IMG/VR virus record: IMGVR_UViG_3300026116_000005
Location: 1 to 64,000 of that record
DNA: 64,000 nucleotides
DNA from: a virus
Reading direction: 5' to 3' (one strand)
Position 1 is the first letter of the stretch, and each line of letters begins with the position of its first letter. Both the position numbers and the translations under genes were made by a program. Under the pieces are notes generated by a model. That model had not been told where the DNA came from. It saw nothing but the letters and a program-made list of their open reading frames with translations, and did not search any database. Shown piece by piece: positions 30,299 through 40,326 of this stretch.

Positions 30299-30515
30299 GG
30301 TGAGGGCTGTTGAGCGGTCCAGTAAATTTTGATCCTTGAACAAAGCGACCGGGATGAAGTTCGGCTTCCACTTGCATGGCAAATAACCGCCCATTGGTTG
30401 ACCAAATCGGAACGACCTCCTCAGGCCTTTCATCGACATACGCCAACCACAGGCCGGGACTGCGAATCATTTCCTTTACGCCGGGCAGAAGTTTATTAGA
30501 TGGGATTTCTTGCAT
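30279..30515 (-). CDS. Small hypothetical protein
   Basis: The 78 residues include PGLWLAYVDERPEEVVPIWS, GRLFAMQVEAELHPGRF and a Pro/Gly-rich end. Beta-rich and acidic. It overlaps both neighbours by about 20 bases. Family unknown, though the pattern feels conserved. Confidence 0.6.
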   Translation of the reverse strand: MQEIPSNKLLPGVKEMIRSPGLWLAYVDERPEEVVPIWSTNGRLFAMQVEAELHPGRFVQGSKFTGPLNSPHHARPES

Positions 30516-30837
30516 TGTTGATGGGTTTGATTTCTTCAGGGCTAGCCACGACGGGCGAATCCATTTTCAATTTAGTTCGGTCGTATAAACCGATGCGCTC
30601 ACATATCCGCATCATTTGCGAAGGCTGATCCATCTTCTCTAGCATAATGAGGGCACCAGCGCAGTGCTGTTCCTTGCCCTGGTTGCGCCGACTATGGTTC
30701 ACGGTCTTGTGGCATGGAAACTCCCCGCGAACCAAGCCCCTAGCGATCTCGTCAATTCTTCCGCGACGAAGAGGCACGCCCTTCCCATCGTTTCGAAAAG
30801 GGCAGTTCTCACATGGCTTTGTAAGTTCGTATTTCAA
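30496..30837 (-). CDS. Cysteine-containing phage protein
   Basis: TTG at 30837 overlaps the upstream stop as TTGA and opens 113 residues: CENCPFR, PCHKTVNH and QHCAGALIMLEK. This resembles a DUF6283-like CxxCPFR...CHKT...CAGA protein. An ATG at 30894 would overlap the upstream gene by 60 bases. The Cys/His set suggests zinc binding. Confidence 0.65.
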   Translation of the reverse strand: MKYELTKPCENCPFRNDGKGVPLRRGRIDEIARGLVRGEFPCHKTVNHSRRNQGKEQHCAGALIMLEKMDQPSQMMRICERIGLYDRTKLKMDSPVVASPEEIKPINNARNPI

Positions 30838-31241
30838 GAGCGGATATAAAGCGGAGCGAGCTGCGCGGTTTCTGGCCACGCGTTGCTCGCGCATGCGGCC
30901 ATGTGACGAAGCTGAGAAAGTTGACTAGGGTTGAGATCAGTGCGGCGCGAAAGCTCCGTAAGGAATGCCATCACGCACACGCGTTTTTGAATTGCTGGGA
31001 CATCATCCCAAGAGGGCCAGTGCTTGAATGGTCTGAGCTTCATTTCCTCCGGCGCAGTATGATTGAAGATCATTCGCACACAGTTGAAAATATGGCTCGT
31101 CTCCATTTCTGGAGGAGTCAGCACCTCGCCCTCCTGAGTGCGCCAGTGGAAATTTTCTACGTAATACTCGAAGTCTCCTTCATAAGAAGAATCATCGAAA
31201 TCGCTCCACGGATCATCTCCGTTTAGGCAGTCGTCGAACAT
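30834..31241 (-). CDS. Conserved phage protein
   Basis: The 135 acidic residues include YVENFHWRTQEGEVLTPPEM and ETSHIFNCVRMIFNH. I have seen this kind of protein in phage replication regions without function. It overlaps the HNH gene upstream by 19 bases. Confidence 0.65.
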   Translation of the reverse strand: MFDDCLNGDDPWSDFDDSSYEGDFEYYVENFHWRTQEGEVLTPPEMETSHIFNCVRMIFNHTAPEEMKLRPFKHWPSWDDVPAIQKRVCVMAFLTELSRRTDLNPSQLSQLRHMAACASNAWPETAQLAPLYIRS

Positions 31242-31699
31242 ACTCGCTTTCTATCGGCTTCCTTGTGGTGTTTGGGGCAAAGCCATTGTACTTGGAGTGG
31301 TTTAGAATAATCCGGGTGGTGAGCCTGAGCGCGCTCGCCGCACTTCTCACATGGCTGACGAACTATCTTTCCATCACGCAAGGCGTTATTGAGTGTGATT
31401 TGTGCGCGACGCTTCTCTGGGTTGAATTCGATCCATCGAGCGTTTGCTTTATTGTGAGCGCTTACGCCCGCCGGACTTTTGGCGTATTCCTCGCGCGCGG
31501 CGACGCGATGAGGGAGCATGGAACGAGATCGGTCGTGCTCTCGCACGCGATCCAAGTTTTTATTTCGGTGGTCAACAGAGTCCTTCTTTGTGCATTGCTT
31601 ACACTTCCCAAGATGACCATCAGCCATCTTGGGGTGTTTATAAAATTCAGAGAGCGGCTTTTGAGTGCCGCACTTGAAGCATGTTTTTAAGGAGGTCAT
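31223..31699 (-). CDS. HNH-like endonuclease with zinc finger
   Basis: MTSLKTCFKCGTQKPLSEFY at 31699 opens 158 residues. An N-terminal finger (CFKCG...CKQC) is followed by a basic helical linker and a C-terminal HNH-like site (CEKCGERAQAHHPDYSKPL, then WLCPKHHKEAD). The AHHxDYxKPLxVxWLC string is shared with the protein at 17204-17632. It sits next to SSB like an inserted mobile gene. Confidence 0.7.
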   Translation of the reverse strand: MTSLKTCFKCGTQKPLSEFYKHPKMADGHLGKCKQCTKKDSVDHRNKNLDRVREHDRSRSMLPHRVAAREEYAKSPAGVSAHNKANARWIEFNPEKRRAQITLNNALRDGKIVRQPCEKCGERAQAHHPDYSKPLQVQWLCPKHHKEADRKRVCSTTA

Positions 31700-31706
31700 G
31701 CGCCTC

Positions 31707-32201
31707 CTAATTAAAAGGCACGTCTTCCAGGTCGTCGCCTGCCGGAGGATGGAATGCCGATCCATCCGCTGGTGGCTTTCCACGAGGAGGAGTAGGCCCA
31801 AATCCGCTACGCTCTCGGCTTGGAGGTGGCGGCTCATCGCCTTCTGTATCCGAATTCTGAGTACGTTGGCCGCTACTCAAAAACTGCACATTCTCGGCAA
31901 TGACCTTGAGCTTACTCCGCTTTTGTCCGCTTTGCTTATCTTCCCATTGGTCCATTTTAAGACGCCCCTCAACCATGGAAGGAGAGCCTTTGGATAAATA
32001 CTTCGCCACGAGTTCACCCGTCTTGCCCCATGCTTCGATGTCAATGAAGGACGTTTCGTCCCGCGTCTGCCCTGACTCGTCTTTGAACTGGCGATTAACC
32101 GCGAGCCCAAACTGACAGATTACAGTGCCCTTCGGGGTGACGCGCAACTCAGGATCGCGCGTTAGGTTTCCGATTAAAAATACCTTGTTTAAGGTGGCCA
32201 T
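31707..32201 (-). CDS. ssb: Single-stranded DNA-binding protein
   Basis: The 164 residues have an OB-fold start (MATLNKVFLIGNLTRDPELR), the internal SSB motifs SFIDIEAWGKTGELVAKYL and GSPSMVEGRLKMDQWED, a Pro/Gly-rich linker and an acidic tip ending LEDVPFN, the site that recruits replication partners. Length and tip are typical. It follows the ERF gene by one base. Confidence 0.95.
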   Translation of the reverse strand: MATLNKVFLIGNLTRDPELRVTPKGTVICQFGLAVNRQFKDESGQTRDETSFIDIEAWGKTGELVAKYLSKGSPSMVEGRLKMDQWEDKQSGQKRSKLKVIAENVQFLSSGQRTQNSDTEGDEPPPPSRERSGFGPTPPRGKPPADGSAFHPPAGDDLEDVPFN

Positions 32202-32202
32202 G

Positions 32203-32961
32203 TTAGGAGGCTGGAGTTGTTGGTTTTGCTGCCTCGGTCGCAGCGTCTAGTTTGTTATTGATCCACTCGATTGATTTTTCCGCATAGCCCCGTTCAAGCT
32301 GCGCAGCGGTCTCGACCCCCGCATTTGCGAGAATCTTTTCCACCCATTTTTTCCCGGTTGGCTCGGCGGAGAACTGCGCGAACTGGCGAAGCTGATCCGC
32401 CGTTGCTAACTCAACGTTTTTCCTGGGCTCTGGAGGGGTTGGCTTGGCTGGAACGGCAGGCTTCCGCGCGGGCGGCTTCTCTGGTTTGTCTTCGGGTTTT
32501 TGGTATCCAGCAAGTTCATACGTGCTGGCATCGGCGTCATTGTCGCCTTCAGTCGGAATACAGAAGACTTGGAAGTAACAATACTTGAGAGCGGCGCTCA
32601 TTGCTTTGTTGCTGCTCTTGTCACCTGAATCCATCGCCTCACCCACCATGCGGACGGTATGCATTGATCCGTCTATGACCGAGACGAAATCAAACTCCAC
32701 GTCGAGGACGGTATAAAAAAGCGTGCCACCTGTCTTGGTCTGGACTTCGCGCACATCGCGACTCATCACGCGCGGGAGCACGCAGAGCTGATGCTTCGCG
32801 AGCTGCGGGCCGACTGCGGCGTAGCAATCGTCAATTCCGCGAAACTTGTAATGCTGGGTAGAATTTTCTCTGGTCTTACCAATGCCCTCGATGGACATGG
32901 CAGCTTGAACCGCGTTGATCGCAGAGTAAACCTTGGGAGTTTGGGTCTGAGTCTCACTCAT
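32203..32961 (-). CDS. erf: ERF-family single-strand annealing protein
   Basis: The 252-residue protein shows YKFRGIDDCYAAVGPQL and GEAMDSGDKSSNKAMSAALK, signatures of the ERF superfamily, which anneals complementary single strands in phage recombination. A Pro/Lys-rich linker leads to a C-terminal helical domain. It begins right after the A-rich leader element and forms a replication/recombination unit with SSB and the PD-(D/E)XK nuclease. Confidence 0.9.
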   Translation of the reverse strand: MSETQTQTPKVYSAINAVQAAMSIEGIGKTRENSTQHYKFRGIDDCYAAVGPQLAKHQLCVLPRVMSRDVREVQTKTGGTLFYTVLDVEFDFVSVIDGSMHTVRMVGEAMDSGDKSSNKAMSAALKYCYFQVFCIPTEGDNDADASTYELAGYQKPEDKPEKPPARKPAVPAKPTPPEPRKNVELATADQLRQFAQFSAEPTGKKWVEKILANAGVETAAQLERGYAEKSIEWINNKLDAATEAAKPTTPAS

Positions 32962-32980
32962 GTATTTATTTTTTGGATAC
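32962..32980 (-). promoter_or_regulatory. A-rich leader element, copy 4
   Basis: The minus strand reads GTATCCAAAAAATAAATAC immediately before the ERF ATG, identical to copy 1 over 19 bases. It lies outside any gene here, so the identity is not explained by coding. Confidence 0.6.
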
Positions 32981-32986
32981 TAAGAA

Positions 32987-33253
32987 TTAACCGCCTAGAT
33001 CAGGCGGCGTTGTGGGAAACATTCTTTTCGCGCGTTCCTCAGCCGCTAAGGCCTTGGCGATCTTCCGCGCGTTGCTCTTGGTCTTCTTTTTTTGACGGGC
33101 TTCGATAGAGGCCTGCGTCATCTTCTCGATGTGGCCCGGCTTCTTTGCAGTTGTCTGCCCGCCTTTGCGACCGATCTCGCGCATGTGGTCGCGGTTCTCG
33201 GAGGTTTTCAGACCGCCGAGCCGCCCGGTAACTTTTCGGTATGGCTCTGACAT
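32987..33253 (-). CDS. Small basic KGG-like protein
   Basis: The 88 residues include GRLGGLKTSENRDHMREIGRKGG, similar to the Gly-Gly repeats of stress-induced KGG proteins, and a Lys/Ala-rich helix (NARKIAKALAAEERAKRM). Probably nucleic-acid binding. Function unknown. Confidence 0.6.
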   Translation of the reverse strand: MSEPYRKVTGRLGGLKTSENRDHMREIGRKGGQTTAKKPGHIEKMTQASIEARQKKKTKSNARKIAKALAAEERAKRMFPTTPPDLGG

Positions 33254-33319
33254 TGCTCGCCAGTTACGGCGGCGGCTCCCTCGCCAGCAAGTTAAAACAT
33301 TGCACTCTCGTACAAAATT

Positions 33320-36300
33320 TTAGTTCTTGCCAAGCGAATGCAATTGATGGGGCTTTGCGCTCTTGGGCAGTCCAGCGCCTAATCCTTTGCCGCCCAAGAT
33401 TTTTGTCTTACCCTCTTCCGCTCCAGGTCCAAACCAGTTGTAAAGGAATGGGCCGATAAATGGGGTCGCTCGCAGCGTCTTTGCCTGAAGCGGATCATCG
33501 GCGATCTTATCGAGATGGAGCACGTCATCGGCCACGCCAAACGCGTTGCCAAGGCTTGGCGAGATCATGTCTGTCGCGGCGCGACCAAGGCCCTCGCGGT
33601 AGGCGTTGTAAAGCTGATACCGGCTGATTCCGCCGAGCTTAAGCAGGTTGGAAAGAACGTAGTCTGGCGGGTTAATTTCGCGCCCCAGCATCAAATCTTT
33701 CACGAGATCGGTGGTCGCACCGGCCATGGTGAGAAAAAGCCCGAAACGCACCATATTGCCCACGCCTCGCGCCGTGTTCCCGGCCTTGATCTCTTGGAAG
33801 ACTTCTCGGCGGAAGAGATCGAGCTGCTTAATTTGGAAGGTGCGCATCTGATAGAAGATGCGCCCATTTGGATTTTGAAGATACTTAAGCGGCATCTCCG
33901 AGAGCGTGACCGGGTGAACGTCACAGACACGCGAGAAGACGGCCATCTTCACATTTTCCGAGACCTTGCCTTGCTGGAGGTCTTTAACAAATTCCGGGAA
34001 TTGGCTGCCATAGATCGGCTCATACCTTTCTTGGAAGCGTTTGAACCGCGCTGAAGTTGTATCCGCAACAGCCTTACGCATGTCGAATAGCGCAGCATTG
34101 AGAATGTTATTTTTCCCGAGGGTATCGACCTTTTGAAATCCAGAGACTTCGAACGCCTTGTTCACGAAGTTCGCTACGCCGGATCGGCTCTGGAGTTCGT
34201 GGGCGATATTATTTGTTCCGAAATCTGCCATCGTAATCTCGCGCTTCTTAAAGATCGCCGAGATCGAGTTGAACGTACCGTTCATCATTGCGGACTGCGC
34301 GAAGTTGATGAACTGAGTCGTTGCGGAAACTGGATTAGCGAGGATCGCAGTGAAGTTCAGGTCTTTGACGCGCTGGAGATTTTTATCGCCCGACTGTTCG
34401 CCAACACCAAAGCGGTCCGAAATATATTTCTGGAGCGTGTCCTCCATAGGCCCCGTGATTTTATTTTCGTCGCGGAGCCGCGAGACGATTGCGCCAATCG
34501 AGTTGGCGACGGTTTCCGGGTGCTTCCCGAAGAGGCTGCGCTTTTCGACATTACTGACGACGCGGTTGACGTAATCGACCGCCGACTTTTTATAGTCTTC
34601 ATAGAACGGCTCAAGGTCCTTGGTGACGTTTTGGATTTTGCGCTCTTTGAAGATGCCCGGTTTTGCCGTGATACCGGCGCGGGCTTCATTCTTAATTGCA
34701 GCGTTGGCAATAGAAACTTTTTCTTCATCGTTTAATGGACGGCCCAGCTCTTTCTCGCGCTCTTTAATCACATCTCGGATCGCTCCTTTTTCATCAGCGC
34801 CGAGGTACTTTAAGAATTCAGCGAAGCGTTCACGGATGACCTCACGCGGCCAGAACTGACTCAGCTCGTTCACGTCCACGCCCGAGCGCACGGCTTTCTC
34901 ATGAAGCTCTTTAAACACGGCCCGAGCGTCATGGAAACTATCCAGCGCCGCTTTTGTTCCGGTGGGATCGAGCGCAGCGTGCGCCTTAATGCCGTTCTCC
35001 ACTTCGTCAAACCGGCCATTGATAAGCGCGTTGCCCATCGCCGATTTTTCGTGAGTGGTTAAGAGGCCATCGGTTGCCTTGAAGAAGCCTCCGAGACGTT
35101 TTAGATAGGGCTGAGACTCCGTGCGAATGCGCGTTTCATACCGCTGAAGACGGCCATAAATCTCGGGGTTGATTCGCCTGATCTCGGTACTAACCGGCGC
35201 AAGAAAGTCCGCCACAAAGCCGGGCTTTTTATAGTCAGGGCTCTTGGGGTTTTCAGATTCCACTTGGACTTTACTATCCGGCTTATCGAGTTCCGGCACC
35301 GGCTTCTCTTCTGCGGCTTCGCTCAGTCCCTCATCAGCGGCGGCGTCACCTGTGCGCGGCTGAACCCGGCGGATGTCGTCCTTTGCATTCTGGAATTCTT
35401 TCGCAACTCCATCGCGGGCTTTTTGAATTGCATCCTTAACCCCGGTGAGGCGATGGTACTCCTGCGCGTCCTCAGGACTCCAACGCTCAACTGGCGTGTA
35501 ATTGTTGCGCTGCTGAAGTGTTCCGATGTCTGTATTCACATCTTCAATACGAGAATCCAGATTTCGGATACGAGCGTTGTAACGTCCGGCGTCCGGGCCT
35601 TGAGTGTCGGTAACAGTAGAGGCCCGACTAAACTCATCGGGAGCGTTCGCTATTTCCTTTTCCCCTTGCGGGATTTGCCCGCCTTGTTCAGAGCTATTGC
35701 TACGGCCTGCTTCTGCGGGTAGTCGTTCTTGATTAACTCCCGGATGTTGGCTGAGATCACTTTCGGCGCTCGTCCCTTTTTGAGTGGCATTTGTTTTGGT
35801 GGTTTCGGATTCAGCGTCGGGAAGAAGCTTAAGACCGCGAAGAGCCCCGACAGTATTTTGCCCTTCAGGAATCTTGGAAATATCTGGAACCTTATATCCC
35901 GCTCTCTGAATCGCGGCAGGATCGCCACTTGCGAGCACCCGATCAGAAATTCCTTTTGAGAGCGGGTTGGGAATATCGATTTGGGTGAACTGCTTTGGAC
36001 CGTTTGGCGTATCATAACGCTGCACGGTGAACTGCGCATCATCAGGAAGCGGCTGAAGCTTGAGGTCCGCCAACGGGGAGCGCGCAGTGGGCGGCGTGCC
36101 AGCGCGACTCTGAAGATAACGGCGAAATTGCTCCTGCTCTGGCAAGTCATCAGTGAGACGGACGTTTGCGAGAATGTTATTTTGCGGAGGCCCTTCGGTC
36201 GTACCTGGTGCAAGCGTGATGTTTTCGCCTTGCCCAATTTGGTTCGAGGTGAGCGCATCCTTAAGACTCGATGCTGTGGCCTGCCGATTAAGCTCGTCCC

Positions 36301-37711
36301 GCGCGGCTTGAAAATCACGGGCGCGAATATCCTCAGGAACAGCGGTGCGACCTTCGCGCAAATCAGCCGCGAGAGCCAACCCACCAAGGGGAGACTGGCG
36401 CAGTGCTGTTTCTCGCGTGGCTTCGTCCGAAAGCGAGATCGCACGCCGCGTGTCTGGCGTCCCACTTAAAATCGCATCGCGCTGTGGGGCGCGTGCGGAC
36501 TCAAGCAGGCCTTGAGAGGTTCGGCTGTCGCGTTGCTCATTCGCTAAATCATCGCTTGTGAGACCTTGAAAATCGCTCTGATTCTTCGCGAGATCATCAG
36601 CCGAAATATCGACCTTCATTCCATCGGGAACGGGCGGAGTATCGGGGACAGAGTAACCAGCCGCCTCCAGTCGATCACGGCCAATCGTGCCGCCTTTTTT
36701 AATATCAAGCTCTGGAATATCCGTCGTGGCGCGAAACAATTCTGAGCGCGCGGGCTGACTGGTCGATGGATCAATATAATTCGTATTGCCCACATAGCTG
36801 ACCGGGGCAGTGCCAAGGGAGCCGGGCTTTGGCGCTTCGGGAGCTGGCGCGGCTTCGCGGGGCCGAGCAGCTTCCGCCACATCGCCAAGCACCGCCTTGC
36901 CGCCAAGGGTTGCGAGAAAGCCGGAAGCGCCCGCGTCGATCAGCGCCTCTATATTCTTTTGGGTGTCGCCCTTCCCGCTGATAAGATCGCCCGCCGCCTT
37001 GATTGTTTCGGGGGCCTGTCCGGCAAGTTGGCGAACCTGATCCGCAGTGAATAATCCCTCAACCGAGGCCTTGACGCCATGAGCCAAATCAGCGGCCTCA
37101 CCACCAGCTTTTGCCACTGCGCCAAGCTCGCCACCAAGGCCGAAGGTGAGAAGGCTGCCTGGACTGGTGAGTGTGTTTGCCGTGCGTGCGCCGCTGTTAA
37201 TCGCTGCGGCGGTGAGATTGGGAAAGCGAGACGCGAAGGCTCCGCCAGCGCCAGGCACGATCAGATTTGAAATGAGCTGAAGCCTTCCGCTGTCGTTCGC
37301 ACTTGTGTTGTCGGGAATCTTCCAAGGCGTATTATTTTCAAAGGCCGCTGGAATGAGTCCCTTGGTTTTCGAGGCGTCGGCCTCCGGCAATTCGTTGAGA
37401 CCTAAAGTCCGTTTGAGAAAGGCGGAGTCGACGCGCTGCTGCTCGCGCTGGTTTTCAGTTGGCCCGATGATCGGTGACAACCCTTCACGAACAGCAGTGT
37501 ACGCGCGGGAGAGAAGGCCTGGTGTCGGCGCGGACGAAATTGTCGGCCCATCATAGTTCGGGCTTCTGGGATCGAGGTGATCGTCTGGTGGCAGGTCGTG
37601 AAACGCGTTGCGTGGCTTCTCCGCCTGCTCAGGAGGGAGATCAGCAAAAGCGTTTTGCTGCGGAGCGGGAGCCGCTACCGTCGCCGGAAGATCATCGAAT
37701 GCTGTAGCCAT
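33320..37711 (-). CDS. Large internal virion protein
   Basis: The 1463-residue protein starts with three FxDLP repeats (FDDLP, FADLP, FHDLP at about residues 5-41), has long disordered linkers, and ends in helical domains including [18 protein letters not shown]. This fits the large internal/ejection proteins of podovirus-like phages or phage large polyvalent proteins. A second gene is nested at 35650-35790 in a linker. The start overlaps the upstream stop as TAATG. It probably enters the host with the DNA. Confidence 0.75.
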   Translation of the reverse strand: MATAFDDLPATVAAPAPQQNAFADLPPEQAEKPRNAFHDLPPDDHLDPRSPNYDGPTISSAPTPGLLSRAYTAVREGLSPIIGPTENQREQQRVDSAFLKRTLGLNELPEADASKTKGLIPAAFENNTPWKIPDNTSANDSGRLQLISNLIVPGAGGAFASRFPNLTAAAINSGARTANTLTSPGSLLTFGLGGELGAVAKAGGEAADLAHGVKASVEGLFTADQVRQLAGQAPETIKAAGDLISGKGDTQKNIEALIDAGASGFLATLGGKAVLGDVAEAARPREAAPAPEAPKPGSLGTAPVSYVGNTNYIDPSTSQPARSELFRATTDIPELDIKKGGTIGRDRLEAAGYSVPDTPPVPDGMKVDISADDLAKNQSDFQGLTSDDLANEQRDSRTSQGLLESARAPQRDAILSGTPDTRRAISLSDEATRETALRQSPLGGLALAADLREGRTAVPEDIRARDFQAARDELNRQATASSLKDALTSNQIGQGENITLAPGTTEGPPQNNILANVRLTDDLPEQEQFRRYLQSRAGTPPTARSPLADLKLQPLPDDAQFTVQRYDTPNGPKQFTQIDIPNPLSKGISDRVLASGDPAAIQRAGYKVPDISKIPEGQNTVGALRGLKLLPDAESETTKTNATQKGTSAESDLSQHPGVNQERLPAEAGRSNSSEQGGQIPQGEKEIANAPDEFSRASTVTDTQGPDAGRYNARIRNLDSRIEDVNTDIGTLQQRNNYTPVERWSPEDAQEYHRLTGVKDAIQKARDGVAKEFQNAKDDIRRVQPRTGDAAADEGLSEAAEEKPVPELDKPDSKVQVESENPKSPDYKKPGFVADFLAPVSTEIRRINPEIYGRLQRYETRIRTESQPYLKRLGGFFKATDGLLTTHEKSAMGNALINGRFDEVENGIKAHAALDPTGTKAALDSFHDARAVFKELHEKAVRSGVDVNELSQFWPREVIRERFAEFLKYLGADEKGAIRDVIKEREKELGRPLNDEEKVSIANAAIKNEARAGITAKPGIFKERKIQNVTKDLEPFYEDYKKSAVDYVNRVVSNVEKRSLFGKHPETVANSIGAIVSRLRDENKITGPMEDTLQKYISDRFGVGEQSGDKNLQRVKDLNFTAILANPVSATTQFINFAQSAMMNGTFNSISAIFKKREITMADFGTNNIAHELQSRSGVANFVNKAFEVSGFQKVDTLGKNNILNAALFDMRKAVADTTSARFKRFQERYEPIYGSQFPEFVKDLQQGKVSENVKMAVFSRVCDVHPVTLSEMPLKYLQNPNGRIFYQMRTFQIKQLDLFRREVFQEIKAGNTARGVGNMVRFGLFLTMAGATTDLVKDLMLGREINPPDYVLSNLLKLGGISRYQLYNAYREGLGRAATDMISPSLGNAFGVADDVLHLDKIADDPLQAKTLRATPFIGPFLYNWFGPGAEEGKTKILGGKGLGAGLPKSAKPHQLHSLGKN
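35650..35790 (-). CDS. Nested small basic protein in a second frame
   Basis: A 46-residue gene lies wholly inside the 1463-residue gene on the same strand in another frame. It reads [19 protein letters not shown], then [16 protein letters not shown] and a Lys/Arg tail. This is the pattern of a well-known type of small phage protein (MPL.kg.s.k.is.Ni...[11 protein letters not shown]). The start follows ACCACCAAAACAA, the same A-rich context as confirmed genes. The host frame here is a disordered linker. Confidence 0.7.
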   Translation of the reverse strand: MPLKKGRAPKVISANIRELIKNDYPQKQAVAIALNKAGKSRKGKRK

Positions 37712-39219
37712 TATGGATTAAGGTACTGCGCTGGATCGACACCGTAGGCCTGCTGGAAGTCTTGTGCGAGGCCAGGATTAGCCCGGAGACGAGCAATCGC
37801 GGCGGCTGGAATTTGGACCGCAGTGGCCGCACGAGGAACAGGCGCGGGCGTAGGCGCGGGCGGCGCAATCGAGATCGAGCGAAGGAGCGGAGTGCCATTA
37901 CCCAAAAGAGAGGTACGAGCAGCGCCGGGACTCCGCAATGCGGCGGGCGGAGGAGTCGTGCTTCCAGCACCCTGGGGCTGGGTCGTCGGCAAGACGCTGG
38001 CATCTGGAGCGCCCGCTCCCAACGTATTCGAAAGTTGGATATACCGCTGAACGATTGCGTCGCGCTGAGGATTTGGCTCGGGGTGGTGTTGTCCCGGTTT
38101 AATATCCCGGAACTTCCATTCATACCCGATAACATTTCCAGCGTCGTCGGTCTTTTGTTTACGATCAGCCACGTCGCCCACAAACTGAGCAATAGTCTGA
38201 TTTGGACCAGCCGGTAAATCGCCGAGCTGTGTGATCTCTTCTCGTAGCGCCTTTGCTTGGGCTTGACGTGCTTGAGCTTGCTCCAAACCAATCTTTGCCT
38301 GTCCCTGAACTTCACCAGGAGTCAAGCCTCCGAGACTCGCCTCGGTTTGCGCACGCGCGGCGGCAGCGACGGTCTGACTATAGTTTTGCAATGCGCGCTG
38401 TTTATATTCATCTGGCGCACCAGCGGCGGTTAATTGATCGTTAAGCGCCTTCGTCGCCTGCAAACCTTTAACCGCTGCGTCCGAAGTAAGTAACTTCGCC
38501 TGAAGTTCGTCTTCATTCCATTCGGGGTGCTGCGTAATGAATTGCTGCCTCTGTGCGGCGAGGTCGTTAGCAACCTGCTGGTTGATCGTGTCAGCCTTGT
38601 TTTTGAGGGCTTCGAGCTGTTGCTGACTGATTTCGCCTTGGACCGCACCAGCCGCCGCAGTGTTCTTTGCCGCTGCGAGGTTAGGGGCCGCACTCGCGGT
38701 GATCGCCCCAGCCTGATTATTTGCGTGCTCGGCAAATTGCAGCGTGGGTAACTCGCCTTCTTTGAAGCCGAGATTCGAGGAGTCGATAGCGAGCCTCTTT
38801 CCTTCATTCGCCGCTGCCGGTGCAACGTTAGGGAGGGCCGCAGTATCAGTTGCGCCGCGAAGTGTATTGGCAGCGATCCCTGCGCTCGTGGAGCTTGGAA
38901 GAAGAGAGAGCTTAGACGCTGTGTCAGCCGCCCGCAGTTGAGTGTCCTGGGGGAGGAGTTGAAGGTTCGCTAGGCTTTGCGCGCCGGTGAATTGATTCGC
39001 AGCGTTAAGCGCGGCGATGCGCGCGGCTTGCGTCTGTTCAACTTGCTGGCGAGCGAGGGCTTGATCTCGAATCGCGCCCACATCTTTCACCGTGTCGAGG
39101 CCCTGATTCACCCCCGTGAGAACACGAGTATAGTCAGGCACCATCAAGCGCGGATCGAGCCAGTTGATCGTCGGGAGGTTGGTGACTTGAAAGCCACCCG
39201 TGTTGATTGGGGAGGGCAT
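37711..39219 (-). CDS. Putative internal virion protein
   Basis: The 502 residues are Ala/Gln-rich with long helical segments (QQQLEALKNKADTINQQVAN) and a Pro-rich C-terminal part, a makeup typical of podovirus internal core proteins. It is the middle of three such genes. It overlaps the large protein by one base (TAATG). Confidence 0.65.
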   Translation of the reverse strand: MPSPINTGGFQVTNLPTINWLDPRLMVPDYTRVLTGVNQGLDTVKDVGAIRDQALARQQVEQTQAARIAALNAANQFTGAQSLANLQLLPQDTQLRAADTASKLSLLPSSTSAGIAANTLRGATDTAALPNVAPAAANEGKRLAIDSSNLGFKEGELPTLQFAEHANNQAGAITASAAPNLAAAKNTAAAGAVQGEISQQQLEALKNKADTINQQVANDLAAQRQQFITQHPEWNEDELQAKLLTSDAAVKGLQATKALNDQLTAAGAPDEYKQRALQNYSQTVAAAARAQTEASLGGLTPGEVQGQAKIGLEQAQARQAQAKALREEITQLGDLPAGPNQTIAQFVGDVADRKQKTDDAGNVIGYEWKFRDIKPGQHHPEPNPQRDAIVQRYIQLSNTLGAGAPDASVLPTTQPQGAGSTTPPPAALRSPGAARTSLLGNGTPLLRSISIAPPAPTPAPVPRAATAVQIPAAAIARLRANPGLAQDFQQAYGVDPAQYLNP

Positions 39220-39221
39220 GA

Positions 39222-40322
39222 TTAGGCGTACATATTGATGCCGCTACCAGCACCAAGAGAAGACGTGGTTGAAGTTGGAATATAGGTCGCTCCGCCGCCG
39301 CTGGTGCCCGCGTAATTCCCGAGATAAGGATTGTTCGAGATATTCAACGTCGGAAGCGGCTGTGTGTTATAGTTGTAGGCCGTTGGAGTTGTATTCGCCG
39401 CCTTCAGGTAATTTGCGCCAGCGCCAATAAGACCGCCCGCCGCCTGGCCGTAAAGCTGATTGGCTTGGGTCTGTCCTTGCGCCTTGATCGCCGCAGCCTG
39501 TTGCGCGCCGCCCGCCGCGAGATTGGAATTTCCGATAGCGATGTTTGCCGCCGAGCCCGGATCGATGCCGACCGTTGGACCCTGAATCCCCTGAGTGAAC
39601 TGGCCGACATTGAGCTGGTTTTGAAACTGCTGCTGACCGAGACTATTAAGAAGCGAGCTGATGTTGAGCCGGTTCGTTTGGTTCGTCTGGTTGAGCTGAT
39701 TCTGTAGCTGCTGCTGAGTGCTGTTGATCCCCTGGTCGACCTGACCGAGATTCGAAGCATCATTGAGGCGTTGCTGCTCCAGTTGCAGAGAGGTGAGCCC
39801 GAGATCGCGAGCCGTCACATCGCGGCCAAGACCGAGCCCAGTGCCTCCCTGCACCGTACCGGCCTTCGCGAGCGCCGCGCGCGTGACTGAATTTTGCGTG
39901 TCGGTATCGAGCTTCCCGCCGAGTGCCAGATTGTTCTGAGCGGTCTGAATCGCTCCGTTGAGAAGAGCTGAACGCTGGAGGTCTGGCAGCGTTTGCGGCG
40001 TGTTAAGGTCCTTGGTGAGGCCCGCGCTCAAAGCTTGCTGCTGCGCGCTCGGGACAAGGCTGTTAAGCAGCGCCGCCGTGGACGCGGAGCGAAGCTGAGT
40101 CACCCCCGGGTTTAGCTGATCTTCGAGCTGTTGCGAAAGGACGGCGTTTTTAGACGCCATGTCATTCACCTGATCGTTAAGATCACCGATATTAATCTGT
40201 GCTTTAGAGGCAGCCTGTTGGGCCGCATTGGCCGCACCTTTTGCGGCCTGCTTTTGCTGGTTGGCTTCGACGCCTCCAATCACCGCGCCAGCGACGGTTG
40301 TTCCAATTGCTACCCATGCCAT
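39222..40322 (-). CDS. Putative internal virion protein with N-terminal membrane-active helix
   Basis: The 366 residues open with a hydrophobic Gly/Val-rich helix (MAWVAIGTTVAGAVIGGV), then Gln/Asn/Ala-rich coiled coil (QQQLQNQLNQTNQTN). This resembles T7 gp14-like core proteins, which insert in the host envelope to eject DNA. No sequence family is certain. Confidence 0.6.
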   Translation of the reverse strand: MAWVAIGTTVAGAVIGGVEANQQKQAAKGAANAAQQAASKAQINIGDLNDQVNDMASKNAVLSQQLEDQLNPGVTQLRSASTAALLNSLVPSAQQQALSAGLTKDLNTPQTLPDLQRSALLNGAIQTAQNNLALGGKLDTDTQNSVTRAALAKAGTVQGGTGLGLGRDVTARDLGLTSLQLEQQRLNDASNLGQVDQGINSTQQQLQNQLNQTNQTNRLNISSLLNSLGQQQFQNQLNVGQFTQGIQGPTVGIDPGSAANIAIGNSNLAAGGAQQAAAIKAQGQTQANQLYGQAAGGLIGAGANYLKAANTTPTAYNYNTQPLPTLNISNNPYLGNYAGTSGGGATYIPTSTTSSLGAGSGINMYA

Positions 40323-40326
40323 AGTT

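Noticed and set aside
33515-34735. Long plus-strand frames opposite the internal virion protein
   Set aside because: They are antisense shadows of a well-supported 1463-residue gene with biased codon use.
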